Shown: positions 39,764-49,269, counted from the first letter of the stretch. The stretch is 54,618 nt of DNA from an uncultured Clostridia bacterium (GCA_934747805.1 CAKVHC010000006.1:1-54618); one strand, 5' to 3'. Translations and numbers: made by a program. The notes: a model not told the origin generated them from the sequence alone.

Positions 39764-41518
39764 TTATCTAGTTGGCTCAAAATCGTTTTTGACTGTCGTT
39801 TTACTTTTAGCAGCACTTTCTCTTAAGATAAATTCGTTCTTTGTCATATCCTCATTTCTTACTGGATTCAAATTTGTACTATCATGAGATGTAGGTGCGG
39901 TTTTAAAACTCTGTTCAACTTTATTTTCTCTGACACCTATACTTTTATATTTCTTTTCATCAGTAGTCGTAATTCGACGTACCAAACTGCTATCTCTCTC
40001 GAAATTGTCTATTCGTTTGGTTGAAGTTCGCACGCTGCCATTTCTTCCATAGTCAACGCTATAATCTAGACTTGAGTCTTCCGAAGCCTTAACTGCACTA
40101 TTTTCAGAAGTCATTCCTGTCATAGCATTGGCAAAAGACTTTTCAAATTGTTTCTCTATTGGTTCTACTTGCGTTGATGTTGGCTCTGGAGCCTTTCTAG
40201 GCGCAGAGTCTTTTTTGTCGGCTGATTTTGGCGCTGGTTGAGGCTTTGCTGGTTGCGGTGCATTTACTGCTGATACAGCTGGCTTTGACGACACCACTTT
40301 GGCGGCGTCCGTCATGGTCTTAGTGCCTTTATCAGCCAATTTTGCTCCGGCTACAGCCACGCCCGCACCCACTACCGCTGGCGCTACGCCTGACGTATTG
40401 GTCTTGCCTTTAGGAGCGGAAGTCACACCCGATTTGGCTTGTCCTTGTGTCGTTTGACCTTTTGTCGCTGCTTGGGTAGGTGCATTCACCACACGAGAAC
40501 GTACCATTTCACCAGTCATGCGTGGAGTCGACGCAACCATGGCGTCAATCTTGGCATTAGGTTTGGTGATAGTGGCTGACTCGGTTTGTTTTTTCAAATA
40601 TGTGCGAACAATTTGTTCCACAGTCTGTTTACGCTCGTCAGCGCCGTGCAAGGTTGGACGTACGTCTGGCGATTGTGCGATAATCACCTGTGCGTAGTTT
40701 CTGCGTGGCTTGTCCACTCTTTGTTCAAATTCTTTAACCTCTTTTTGATTCTCTTCCGTGCGGTTTGAATAAGTTATTGTGCTGATAATTTGGTTCAAAG
40801 CCCTGTAATATCCCTTACGATTAGGGTCTAGGAACGGTCTCACAGTTATAAGCGTGTGTTCCATTTCGTCAATTACTTGCTTGCCATATGTCCCGCACTT
40901 CTTCAGTGCTTGGATTTGTGCCATGTAGAAGTCTTGCTCGGCACGTTCCAAAATGGCATCTTTTTCGTCCAAATCCTTGTTTAAAATCTCCAATTGCATT
41001 TTACGTTCGATGAGTTCGAAATATTTGTTGACCTCTTCAGGACTCATATCTTCCAGTTTCGTGCTGAGCGGTTGATCGGCAATAGAGATATTGTATCGCT
41101 TAAAGAGTGTTTCTTCCAACACATCTGCCAACTTGTCAAAATTGACTTGGTCGAGTATGGTGGTGTGAATGTTGCAATATGGTGACTTGTGTTCAAGGTT
41201 GGTGCCGTAGCGCATTTTCTCAAGCAAAGCGAATGTAACTAGATTATCTTCCACTTTCAGCGAGAAATAAAAGCGCTTGCCAAAGACGTATTCGCTCTCA
41301 ATCAAACACTGAGTGCTGTAACGCTCAACCAAATATTTATGCATGGTCAAAAGCTGCTTTCTCATAGCATCAGTGATGACATAAATGCCGTCTTCGTTGA
41401 ATTCGCCAAGCATTTTGTTGCGAATGACACCGATTTTACCAAGAGCTTTCTGCTCTTCCACTTCGCTCTCAGTCTTTGCGAGAGTTTTTGGCATATCCAT
41501 TCTAAAATATTGCTTCAT
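39764..41518 (-). CDS. 584-residue unknown protein with low-complexity second half
   Basis: The first ~250 residues are a folded-looking helical/strand mix (EFNEDGIYVITDAMRKQLLTMHKYLVERY, then FGKRFYFSLKVEDNLVTFALLEKM) with charged helices from about 160 to 215. From about 290 to 584 it is Ala/Pro/Thr/Ser/Lys-rich and disordered-looking, with one short hydrophobic Val/Ala/Gly stretch (around 375-390) that is too weak to call a transmembrane helix. No signal peptide at the N-terminus (MKQYFRMDMPKTL). No family recognised. AAGGAA ribosome site. Promoter at 41542-41570 with a palindrome in the spacer. Confidence 0.6.
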   Translation of the reverse strand: MKQYFRMDMPKTLAKTESEVEEQKALGKIGVIRNKMLGEFNEDGIYVITDAMRKQLLTMHKYLVERYSTQCLIESEYVFGKRFYFSLKVEDNLVTFALLEKMRYGTNLEHKSPYCNIHTTILDQVNFDKLADVLEETLFKRYNISIADQPLSTKLEDMSPEEVNKYFELIERKMQLEILNKDLDEKDAILERAEQDFYMAQIQALKKCGTYGKQVIDEMEHTLITVRPFLDPNRKGYYRALNQIISTITYSNRTEENQKEVKEFEQRVDKPRRNYAQVIIAQSPDVRPTLHGADERKQTVEQIVRTYLKKQTESATITKPNAKIDAMVASTPRMTGEMVRSRVVNAPTQAATKGQTTQGQAKSGVTSAPKGKTNTSGVAPAVVGAGVAVAGAKLADKGTKTMTDAAKVVSSKPAVSAVNAPQPAKPQPAPKSADKKDSAPRKAPEPTSTQVEPIEKQFEKSFANAMTGMTSENSAVKASEDSSLDYSVDYGRNGSVRTSTKRIDNFERDSSLVRRITTTDEKKYKSIGVRENKVEQSFKTAPTSHDSTNLNPVRNEDMTKNEFILRESAAKSKTTVKNDFEPTR

Positions 41519-41541
41519 TCGTCGTTTCCTTTATTTAAATT

Positions 41542-41570
41542 AGTATAACACAGCCAATCCTAATTGGCAA
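41542..41570 (-). promoter_or_regulatory. Promoter of the 584-residue protein with palindromic operator
   Basis: Minus-strand TTGCCA (41565-41570), 17-bp spacer, TATACT (41542-41547). The perfect palindrome GCCAAT-4-ATTGGC (41553-41568) covers the spacer and overlaps the -35, a good place for a repressor. Confidence 0.65.
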
Positions 41571-41706
41571 TCATTTGCAAACATAATTGTCGAAAACTTG
41601 CATTAGTTAGCAATAGAGCCAAAGTTGTTAATTGCTTAACACTTATTTTGTTTATCTTTTTTATTATACCACAGTTTGCAGAAAAATGCAAATTTTTATT
41701 TATTTA

Positions 41707-41733
41707 CTAAAAAAGACGCCAAAAAAGACGTCT
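41707..41733 (-). terminator. Terminator of prfA
   Basis: On the minus strand AGACG (41729-41733) pairs with CGTCT (41714-41718), followed by a T-run. Short stem. Confidence 0.6.
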
Positions 41734-41738
41734 AAATT

Positions 41739-42806
41739 TTACTCACCCGCCGCCAACTTAGCTTGTTGGTCTGCAAGTGTCAATGCTTGTATCATTTCAT
41801 CAAGGTCGCCGTCCATAAATGCTTCCAAGTTGTAGCTTGTGAAGTTGATTCTGTGATCGGTGATTCTTCCTTGTGGGTAGTTGTATGTGCGAATTCGTTC
41901 ACTTCGGTCACCTGTGCCGATTTGGCTGTTGCGGTTTGCCTTGTACTCGCTTTCTTTTTGAGTTTTGTAATAGTCGTAAAGTTTACTCTTCAAAATCTGC
42001 ATCGCCTTTTCCTTGTTTTGAACTTGGCTACGCTCGTCTTGGCAAGCAACTACAATGCCTGTTGGGAAATGGGTTATGCGCACAGCACTTTCCGTCTTGT
42101 TGACGTGCTGACCGCCTGCACCACTACTGCGATAAATGTCCATTCGGATATCTTTTGGGTCGATTTCAAACTCGACATCTTCCATTTCTGGCAAAACAGC
42201 CACAGTGGCAGTTGACGTATGCACACGTCCCTGAGATTCAGTTTCTGGCACACGCTGAACACGGTGCACACCACTCTCAAACTTGAATGTGGCATAAGCA
42301 TTTTTGCCTTTGATCATAACTTCTGCTTCTTTCACGCCGCCCATCTCAGTTTCTTCAATGTTCAACACCTCAAACTTGAAATGGTGTGTTTCGGCAAACA
42401 TGCGATACATTCTCATAAGGCTATGAGCGAACAAACAAGACTCTTCACCGCCAGCACCTGCTCTAAACTCCATAATAACGTTCTTGTCATCGTTTTCATC
42501 CTTTGGCAAAAGCAAAATTTTGAGCTCTTCTGTAAGAGCCGCCAACTTGTCCTTGCACTCATACACTTCGGTGTTGGCAAGTTCACGCATTTCAGGGTCG
42601 GTTTCATTGTTGTAAACTTCTTCCGCACCACGCATATCCGCTTCGACTTTTTTGTACTCAGCATACTTGTCCATAAGTTCTTGCAAGTTGTTGTGCTCTT
42701 TAGCCACTTTTTTATATTCGGCATTGTTGGCAACAAGGTTTGGGTCAGCCAAACGCTCGGTTAGCTCGTCAAAATGCTCTTTAATTTTTTGTATTTTTTC
42801 AATCAT
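41739..42806 (-). CDS. prfA: Peptide chain release factor 1
   Basis: 355 residues. The GGQ motif (SSGAGGQHVNKTESAVRITH, around residue 231) triggers peptidyl-tRNA hydrolysis. The RVQRVPETESQGRVHTSTATVAVLPE segment is the RF1 form of the stop-codon-reading domain. Reads UAA and UAG. Starts 3 bp after prmC, the enzyme that methylates its GGQ glutamine, which is the usual pairing. Confidence 0.98.
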   Translation of the reverse strand: MIEKIQKIKEHFDELTERLADPNLVANNAEYKKVAKEHNNLQELMDKYAEYKKVEADMRGAEEVYNNETDPEMRELANTEVYECKDKLAALTEELKILLLPKDENDDKNVIMEFRAGAGGEESCLFAHSLMRMYRMFAETHHFKFEVLNIEETEMGGVKEAEVMIKGKNAYATFKFESGVHRVQRVPETESQGRVHTSTATVAVLPEMEDVEFEIDPKDIRMDIYRSSGAGGQHVNKTESAVRITHFPTGIVVACQDERSQVQNKEKAMQILKSKLYDYYKTQKESEYKANRNSQIGTGDRSERIRTYNYPQGRITDHRINFTSYNLEAFMDGDLDEMIQALTLADQQAKLAAGE

Positions 42807-42809
42807 AAT

Positions 42810-43610
42810 CTATTCCTTAATAATCACTACACGATCACGCCCTGCCAAATCTTTGACAACTGTTGTGTTCGTATATCCATTTTCTTTAAAAATCTCAGTC
42901 ACTGCTTGGGCTTGTGTGTATCCTATTTCCAATATTAGCACTCCGCCAAGGGTCAAATATTTTCGTCCACATTGAGCAATCTGTCTGTAAAAGACAAGTC
43001 CGTCGAGTCCGCCAACAAGTGCTAGTTTTGGGTCAAACTTTCTCACACCCACGTCCAACTGCTCGTACTCGCTAGGCGTAATGTAAGGTGGATTGCAACA
43101 TATAACGTCATACTTGCCGTCAATCTTGCTAAACATATTAGTTCGCTTAAACTCGACTTTTGCCCCTAACTTTTGGGCATTTCTTTTAGCTACGCCAAGT
43201 GCGTGTCGACTGATATCTGCAAGCGTAACGAATGCGCCAGTTTCCAATTGGATAGTGATGCCAATCGCACCTGTGCCTGTGCATAGATCTAACACTCGGT
43301 CACTAGGTTTTACGATATTTAAGGCTTGCTCCACCAAGTTCTCAGTGTCAGCACGTGGCGAAAGCACCTTGTCGTCTACGAAATATTCACGTCCATAAAA
43401 GTATGCTTTGTGAAATATCTTGCTTACAGGTTCGCCACCTTTAAACCTTTTGACACTTTTGTCGATTTTTCTCACGCTCTCACGAGAAAGAACCTTGTCT
43501 ACACTAAGGTCACCATATTCGCAACCAAGCACGTTCATAATTATCTCGTTTAGCTCGGCGGCGTCAGTTCCTTGTGAAAGCCACTTCCTTTTCAATTCAA
43601 ATAACTGCAT
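42810..43610 (-). CDS. prmC: Peptide chain release factor N5-glutamine methyltransferase
   Basis: 266 residues. SAM-binding motif VLDLCTGTGAIGITIQLE and catalytic NPPY in CCNPPYITPSEY (around 176) are clear. Methylates the GGQ glutamine of RF1/RF2. N-terminal helical domain present. Operon prmC-prfA; rpmE upstream has its own terminator. Confidence 0.96.
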   Translation of the reverse strand: MQLFELKRKWLSQGTDAAELNEIIMNVLGCEYGDLSVDKVLSRESVRKIDKSVKRFKGGEPVSKIFHKAYFYGREYFVDDKVLSPRADTENLVEQALNIVKPSDRVLDLCTGTGAIGITIQLETGAFVTLADISRHALGVAKRNAQKLGAKVEFKRTNMFSKIDGKYDVICCNPPYITPSEYEQLDVGVRKFDPKLALVGGLDGLVFYRQIAQCGRKYLTLGGVLILEIGYTQAQAVTEIFKENGYTNTTVVKDLAGRDRVVIIKE

Positions 43611-43627
43611 CTTTGCACCCTATATAC

Positions 43628-43673
43628 ACAAAAACGCACTTTGCTAAAGTGTAATACTCAATGCAAAATGCGT
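43628..43673 (-). terminator. Terminator of rpmE with two alternative hairpins
   Basis: On the minus strand a long stem (43634-43644 with 43663-43673, one mismatch) precedes a T-run; a shorter perfect stem CACTTT/AAAGTG lies within it. Contains TTTAGCAAAGTGCG, similar to the 21.4-kb element hairpin. Confidence 0.7.
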
Positions 43674-43689
43674 CCCAAAAAATAATGTG

Positions 43690-43893
43690 CTATAAATCAA
43701 ATTTTTTCTTAAACTTGTCTACACGACCAGCAGTGTCAACCAATTTCTTTTGACCAGTATAGAATGGGTGGCATTTGTTGCACACGTCACATTTGATAGT
43801 ATCGCCTGGCTTAGTTGAACGAGTTTCAAAAGTATTGCCACAAGCACATGTGACAGTCACTTTGTGATAATCTGGTTGGATTTCTTTATTCAT
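43690..43893 (-). CDS. rpmE: 50S ribosomal protein L31, zinc-binding
   Basis: 67 residues; Cys16, Cys18, Cys35 and Cys38 give a zinc-type L31 (a further Cys at 41). Bridges the subunits. In many Bacillota it follows rho; here no rho lies beside it. Preceded by a GAGGTG site. Confidence 0.97.
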   Translation of the reverse strand: MNKEIQPDYHKVTVTCACGNTFETRSTKPGDTIKCDVCNKCHPFYTGQKKLVDTAGRVDKFKKKFDL

Positions 43894-43927
43894 ACCTACA
43901 CCTCATCTGTTAGTTTTTTGCTAAGTG

Positions 43928-43956
43928 ATTATACACCAAGAAAAACCGACTGTCAA
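43928..43956 (-). promoter_or_regulatory. Promoter of rpmE
   Basis: Minus-strand TTGACA (43951-43956), 17-bp spacer, TATAAT (43928-43933): the best sigma-A match in the window. Confidence 0.9.
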
Positions 43957-44072
43957 CCGTTTTTACTAAAAAATCGGTCAGTTTTTCATTCCTGCCACAA
44001 TTTATGGAATACAGATTTTACGTTTTTGACATTCAAATATGATTTTATTGAACTAATAAACCGCCCAATTTC

Positions 44073-45389
44073 TTAGTTAGCTTTGCCCACAATTTCGCTC
44101 GCAACAAACGCAATATCGCCCGCTCCAACAAACAGCATTGCATCATAATCTGTCTTGCTCATCAACTTTTGCAGTGAAGATTTGTTGTCAACGTACTTAG
44201 CCTTAACTCCGTTTTGTTTCAAAATCTCTACCAGCTGCTTACTCGACACTCCCATCGAAGGGGTTTCACGTGCGGAGTACTCTTTGAATATGACAAGATT
44301 ATCTATATGCTTTAAAGTCTCCACAAAATCACCTAACAATGCTTTTGTTCGTGTGAATGTGTGTGGCTGAAAGATAAACAAAGTTTTGTGATAGACAAAT
44401 TTCATTGCTTCGTAGAACTGCTTGATTTCGGTTGGGTGGTGTGCGTAATCGATTACAACGTCCGCATCGTTAAATTTTCCGATAAGCTGCGACCTACGTG
44501 CCACAGGCTTGAAATCTCGTAGCCCATTTACAATGGCACAATCGCTAAGCCCCAAAAACCATCCCACACGTGCCGAAAGGGTTGCGTTATCCACATTGTA
44601 ACCACCAAGTGTGGATATCGTGATAGGAACACATCTGTCCGTCACAATGCTGAATTCGGTCAGCATAGCCGTGCTGTCAAAATACACTTTTTGCACGACA
44701 TAATCCTCTTTTTCGACACCCAAAAATTCGGTCGTAGGATTCTGCCCCACCACGACGTACTGTGCACTGTCGGCAAATTTGCGAAAGGTGTTTTGAATGT
44801 CTGCCAAATCTTTGTAACAGTCCAAATGGTCCTTTTCCACGTTCGTTATGACTGCCAAGTATGGCTTTATATGTAAAAAGCTCCGCTTAAATTCGCACGC
44901 TTCCACCACAAGATATTCGTCGCCATATTGCATTCGAGCATTATTTATTTCCGCCCCAATGTGACACGACACCCTCGCACCACTGTTACGCAAAATGGAA
45001 TATATCATGGCACTTGTTGTAGATTTTCCGTGGCAGCCCGCCACTGCAATTACTTTGTCAAAGTCTTTGCAAATTTCTCCCAAAAGTTCGGCTCGTGACA
45101 CTATTTCAATTCCATGCTCTTTGGCGTAGACAATCTCAGGATTGTCATCCGCAATCGCACCTGTGGCGACTGCCAAATCGGCCGTCATAATGTAATCTGG
45201 CTTGTGTCCGAGCTGAGTTTTGATTCCCAGCTGATTCAAGTGCAGAGTGGCATCGCTCATTCTTGCATCCGAACCAGTCACCCTCGCACCACGAGAAAAA
45301 AGATATTTGGCAAGCGAATTCATACTCACTCCACCCACGCCAACAAAGTGAATGTGGGCTTTGTTTTCAATCAAATTTTTGTAATTCAT
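44073..45389 (-). CDS. murC: UDP-N-acetylmuramate--L-alanine ligase
   Basis: 438 residues from MNYKNLIENKAHIHFVGVGG at 45389; the open frame continues 33 codons upstream without the family fold. GVGGVSMNSLA (17-27), the ATP loop AGCHGKSTTSA (about 117-127), VEACEFKRSFLHIKP and FQPHTFTRTKALL identify MurC, which adds the first amino acid of the peptidoglycan stem. No ribosome site precedes the ATG and the stretch just upstream is TATATATAA, so it may be another leaderless start, but no good -35 is placed. Confidence 0.95.
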   Translation of the reverse strand: MNYKNLIENKAHIHFVGVGGVSMNSLAKYLFSRGARVTGSDARMSDATLHLNQLGIKTQLGHKPDYIMTADLAVATGAIADDNPEIVYAKEHGIEIVSRAELLGEICKDFDKVIAVAGCHGKSTTSAMIYSILRNSGARVSCHIGAEINNARMQYGDEYLVVEACEFKRSFLHIKPYLAVITNVEKDHLDCYKDLADIQNTFRKFADSAQYVVVGQNPTTEFLGVEKEDYVVQKVYFDSTAMLTEFSIVTDRCVPITISTLGGYNVDNATLSARVGWFLGLSDCAIVNGLRDFKPVARRSQLIGKFNDADVVIDYAHHPTEIKQFYEAMKFVYHKTLFIFQPHTFTRTKALLGDFVETLKHIDNLVIFKEYSARETPSMGVSSKQLVEILKQNGVKAKYVDNKSSLQKLMSKTDYDAMLFVGAGDIAFVASEIVGKAN

Positions 45390-45523
45390 ACTTATATATA
45401 TTCGCACAAAACACAATCTGTTTAACAAGTGCAGAAATCCGCCAAAATTCGCACTAAATAAATCACTCGAAATGACAAAATTTGGCAATATTTATTTGCA
45501 AAATTTTATGAAATATAGTAGAA

Positions 45524-45547
45524 TATAATTGACTAGGAAATAGTCAA
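45524..45547 (+). promoter_or_regulatory. spoVG -10 box and palindrome at transcript start
   Basis: TATAAT (45524-45529) overlaps by one base a perfect palindrome TTGACTA/TAGTCAA (45529-45535, 45541-45547) that would form a hairpin at the very 5' end of the mRNA or serve as an operator. No -35 lies at 16-18 bp; TTGCAA is 22 bp away. SpoVG in Bacillus is SigH-driven, but I see no clear SigH -35 here. Confidence 0.55.
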
Positions 45548-45567
45548 TCTATAAAAGGAAGGAACTT

Positions 45568-45843
45568 ATGAGAATTTCAGACATTCGTATTAGATTGATG
45601 CCAAAGGCTGACAGCAAGCTCAAAGCATTTGCATCATTCACTATCGAAGATTCGTTCGTTGTTCATGACGTCAAAATTATTGACGGTCCTAACGGATACT
45701 TCGTTGCTATGCCTGCCAAACAAGGTAATGACGGCAAGTTCAAGGACATTGTTCACCCAGCAAACACTGAGACACGTGAACAAATCAACAAAATGGTATT
45801 GGCTGAATACGAAAAGGCTGTCGCTAACAGCGAAGAAAAATAG
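45568..45843 (+). CDS. spoVG: SpoVG, site-specific RNA/DNA-binding regulator
   Basis: 91 residues. MRISDIRIRLMP start, SKLKAFASFTIEDSFVVHDVKIIDGPNGYFVAMPAK core. SpoVG is a global regulator in Bacillota (sporulation septum, virulence, cell wall) and in some species binds nucleic acid. AAAGGAAGG ribosome site. Together with sigH it suggests that this lineage keeps at least the early stationary-phase programme. Confidence 0.97.
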   Translation: MRISDIRIRLMPKADSKLKAFASFTIEDSFVVHDVKIIDGPNGYFVAMPAKQGNDGKFKDIVHPANTETREQINKMVLAEYEKAVANSEEK

Positions 45844-45885
45844 TTAATCTATTTGTAGAAAGGCTATTTCGACCACATTGCCAAT

Positions 45886-45917
45886 AAAAAAACAACTCGC
45901 AATGAGTTGTTTTTTTG
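45886..45917. terminator. Bidirectional terminator, spoVG / surface protein gene
   Basis: Stem ACAACTC/GAGTTGT (45892-45898, 45904-45910) in an A-run/T-run context, between convergent genes. Confidence 0.85.
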
Positions 45918-45921
45918 TTCG

Positions 45922-48900
45922 TTATTTTGTGAATGTATTGAGAATTGGATAATATCCGTCAATCAATGCCCAAACATTTAGTCCGCATACGTCTGCGTAT
46001 TTGACTGCGATAGTAGTCTCCGCACCTTTAAGACCCAAAATTGTTGAGCCAGAAGCGTAACCCTTGTAAATCCAGTTGGTAATGTTGGTGATGGCGTTTT
46101 GCGCACTCGAAACATTGCCGCTTGCAGAACGATTGACCGCACAATTCAAGATTGTACCTGTCGCACGTTTGCCAGAACTGAATATTGGACTTGCTGTTTC
46201 ATATTTATTGATTGTAGTAGTGATCGCACCTTTGTCAAAGTCGCAGAAGCTTACGCTGTTTTCCATTAAACCGTACTTTGATTCGTTGCCGTCAATCTGT
46301 CCAATCAAGCCACCCTTTTCAACTGTGCTTACTCCACAATCTTTCTTGATTGCAGCGTTTGTAGTGCCAGTTTCGAGCATACAACGAGTGTAGCAGTTGG
46401 CAATGTAGCCATAATCCATCTTTGCACAAATTCCGCCTACGACTACGCCGCTGATTGTATTTTTGGAAGCATTTTCAGTGTAAGATTCTTGGTCAGTTGG
46501 AACGTCACCGGATGTGTAGCACTCAGTCACAACACCCGTTTTCAATGAACGAAGTTGGTTCAATCCGATTGAGCCAATATTATCTACGCTGTCGTTCTTG
46601 GCAACAATGCCGCCTGCAAAACTGCCTGATACATTGGCAATGTTATAAGATTTAGATAGTTTGCCCTGGTTAACACCGACCACACCGCCTGCATAGACTT
46701 GCTTGTCATAATTGCCAGACACTTCACTTTCGTTGCCGCAAGAGATGATTTGACCTTTGAAGTTGTAGCCTACAATTCCGCCAATATAAGCGTTGTTGCC
46801 AGCAGTTGTAGTCTTGCCTTCACGTGCATAGCAGAATGAAACTACTGCATCGTTGCTGTTTTGACCCACAACACCACCAGCACATACCACTCTGCCGGCT
46901 ACGGATGACATGCTTGAACGGCTGCCAAACACTGCCATTGCATTTGAATTGCTATATGTTACTGTCTTGTAGTTCAAACCAGCAATGCCACCAGCGTTGA
47001 CAGATGTACTGTTTGCACTGCCCATTGCTGTTACTGAAATTGATTGCTCAGTGATTGTCGCATTGGCATAACTTATTGCACCGTTGTTAATACCAACAAT
47101 GCCGCCAACATTTGAATAACCACTAACAGATGTGTTTGTTGCCTCTACGGCGCACGCTGTGTTGCTGACGCCACGATAGCCTAGTGTTGCATTGTTGTAA
47201 CCAATGACACCACCTGTTGCGCTCATATTTAGCAATGATGAGTTAGACACTTCACTATCTGTTACATTAATCTTACCAATTGTGGTTGCTTCTGCCAAAC
47301 CAGCAAATGCACCCATAAATTTAGATTCACCTGTAATTTTCACATTAACAAGGTCAACGTTATACACCTTGCTCTTCAATCCCAAAATGCCTGCCAAAAC
47401 GCCTGCATTGGTTGCGCCTGTAACATTGATTGTCACATTTTTGAAAATTACGTTAGAGATTGTTCCGTTCAAAATACCAATCAAGCCTGCATTTTCATTG
47501 TTTGTGCTGATTGTAAAGTTGGAGATTGTATATTTTGCATTCTCGCCCTTTGATGTCAAGAAACCAGTAAATTCTGGGATTGATGCATAAGTTGCACCTT
47601 TCAAGTCTTGGTCGCCGTCCAATGCGAACGCGCCGTCTGGCTTCTCGGTCATATATTGAATAATATTCTTTGTATCATTTTTGTCAATGACATCTGTCTT
47701 GCCGTCATCTGGCTTCTCAGGGTCATCGGCTGGTTGGTCAGGGTTCTGAACCTTGATTTCAGGAATTGCCGAAGCATTGTCGCAAATGATTGGATATATG
47801 CCTGACTCTGTATACCAAATGTTTTCTGCAAAGTGCCACATGATATCAACCGCCGTCGTAGTGTTTTGTGTCAAAATGTATATATCTTGGCCAGCTTTCA
47901 TTTCGGCAGTTGTTACAGCGTTCACAGCATAAACATTCAATTTTGTAGATGCGTTCACACCGATTGATTCAACATCGGCGAATTCGTCATTAAAGTACAA
48001 ACCATACATTGCGAATTTGTCTTGTGAAACCTTGTCAGTATTTTGTACGGCATATTGTCCAACAAGACCGCCTGTGTATTGAGCCTTTTGAGTGAACTTG
48101 GAGATAGAATAAGATTCCATCATATTGCCCACAGCTGTAGACGAAACCTTACCTACAAGACCGCCTGCAAAACTTGCTCCGTTGCCGTCAATCTCTGCAT
48201 TCGACCAGCACGCTTGCAAAACACCATTGTTCAAAGTTCCGATAAGACCGCCGATTGTACTCTTAGCCAAAATCTTACCAGTTGCGCTAGTCTTTAAAAG
48301 ACCACGTGTCAAATTGTCTTGGTTGTTGCCTTCGGCACAGTTTTGATAGCCGATTGCCAAACCTGTGGAAACTCCCTCACTTGAGTTTGAGTTCTTAATG
48401 CTAGTGCTTTCAACAGTGCAACGAGTTACTACGCCGTCGTTTTCACCTGCGATTGCACCAACATATTTGAATGCTCCGTCAATATCAACATTCTTCAAGA
48501 TTAGTCTTTGAACAGTGGCACTGCTAGAGAGATGAGCAAACAAGCCTGCCTTTTCATAGTTAGTTTTGATGCTCATGCCGCTGATTGAATAGCCGTTGCC
48601 GTCAAATTTGCCTGTAAATTGCTGAATTGTAGTGACGCCATTCACTGTCTTGATGCCAATTGGCACAAATTCTTTGGTGAGTGTAATGTCGTCAGCCAGT
48701 TGATAACTAGCACTCAATGGACGATGTTCTTCACCGATTGTGCTGAATTCCAATTCATTGGTGATAACGAATGGGAATTCGTTTGAGCCATCACCGACCA
48801 CAACATCAATGGCAAATGAAGGGAACTTTTTGTTGCTGGTTGTAATCTTAATTGTAGTCTTACCACCCTTCTTGGCTTCGTACCATTGGTCGCCTGTTTC

Positions 48901-49155
48901 GGTGTTTTCTTTATATTCCACGATTTCCCTAACTTCTTCGCCACCAGCGTTAAAGTCAATTGTCGTATTTTCGTTAGCGTGTGTGTGACTAAATTCCAAG
49001 TCTTCAAGACTGATTTTGCCGCCCACGTTCATGTAAAGTGGACGTGTAGAAATGGAAACTACTTCGTCATTGCGCACAAAATAATACGTCATCATACCCA
49101 GACTGACGCTTACTACTAGTACGACTAGGAACATCATAAATCTCTTTAATTTCAT
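45922..49155 (-). CDS. Large surface protein with GLUG-type repeats
   Basis: 1077 residues from MKLKRFMMFLVVLVV at 49155 (GGAGG upstream). One N-terminal hydrophobic helix (about 3-27) could be a signal anchor or signal peptide. After it come a beta-rich domain and two blocks of many GLUG-like repeats (GGLIGTLNNGVLQACWSNAEIDG, AGGLVGKV, GGIVGYNFKGQIISCGNESEVSG, AGGVVGVNQGKLSKSYN), split near residue 490 by a Pro/Asp/Lys linker. GLUG repeats form beta-helices found on adhesins and exported enzymes. I see no LPXTG or cell-wall-binding domain at the C-terminus, so anchoring would be by the N-terminal helix. Ligand unknown. Confidence 0.85.
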   Translation of the reverse strand: MKLKRFMMFLVVLVVSVSLGMMTYYFVRNDEVVSISTRPLYMNVGGKISLEDLEFSHTHANENTTIDFNAGGEEVREIVEYKENTETGDQWYEAKKGGKTTIKITTSNKKFPSFAIDVVVGDGSNEFPFVITNELEFSTIGEEHRPLSASYQLADDITLTKEFVPIGIKTVNGVTTIQQFTGKFDGNGYSISGMSIKTNYEKAGLFAHLSSSATVQRLILKNVDIDGAFKYVGAIAGENDGVVTRCTVESTSIKNSNSSEGVSTGLAIGYQNCAEGNNQDNLTRGLLKTSATGKILAKSTIGGLIGTLNNGVLQACWSNAEIDGNGASFAGGLVGKVSSTAVGNMMESYSISKFTQKAQYTGGLVGQYAVQNTDKVSQDKFAMYGLYFNDEFADVESIGVNASTKLNVYAVNAVTTAEMKAGQDIYILTQNTTTAVDIMWHFAENIWYTESGIYPIICDNASAIPEIKVQNPDQPADDPEKPDDGKTDVIDKNDTKNIIQYMTEKPDGAFALDGDQDLKGATYASIPEFTGFLTSKGENAKYTISNFTISTNNENAGLIGILNGTISNVIFKNVTINVTGATNAGVLAGILGLKSKVYNVDLVNVKITGESKFMGAFAGLAEATTIGKINVTDSEVSNSSLLNMSATGGVIGYNNATLGYRGVSNTACAVEATNTSVSGYSNVGGIVGINNGAISYANATITEQSISVTAMGSANSTSVNAGGIAGLNYKTVTYSNSNAMAVFGSRSSMSSVAGRVVCAGGVVGQNSNDAVVSFCYAREGKTTTAGNNAYIGGIVGYNFKGQIISCGNESEVSGNYDKQVYAGGVVGVNQGKLSKSYNIANVSGSFAGGIVAKNDSVDNIGSIGLNQLRSLKTGVVTECYTSGDVPTDQESYTENASKNTISGVVVGGICAKMDYGYIANCYTRCMLETGTTNAAIKKDCGVSTVEKGGLIGQIDGNESKYGLMENSVSFCDFDKGAITTTINKYETASPIFSSGKRATGTILNCAVNRSASGNVSSAQNAITNITNWIYKGYASGSTILGLKGAETTIAVKYADVCGLNVWALIDGYYPILNTFTK

Positions 49156-49192
49156 ATTCAAATCCTCCACTACTAGAATTTGCCTTGTCGTT

Positions 49193-49220
49193 ATTTTAAC
49201 ACATTTCGTCAAACTGTCAA
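49193..49220 (-). promoter_or_regulatory. Promoter of the GLUG-repeat surface protein
   Basis: Minus-strand TTGACA (49215-49220), 16-bp spacer, TAAAAT (49193-49198). Divergent from recD2. Confidence 0.8.
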
Positions 49221-49240
49221 TATCTAAATGTTAAAATTAG

Positions 49241-49269
49241 TTGTCTTTTTCGGCCATTTGGTGTAAATT
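49241..49269 (+). promoter_or_regulatory. Promoter of recD2, leaderless
   Basis: TTGTCT (49241-49246), 17-bp spacer, TAAATT (49264-49269), then 6 bp to the ATG at 49276. No ribosome site can fit. Confidence 0.7.
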
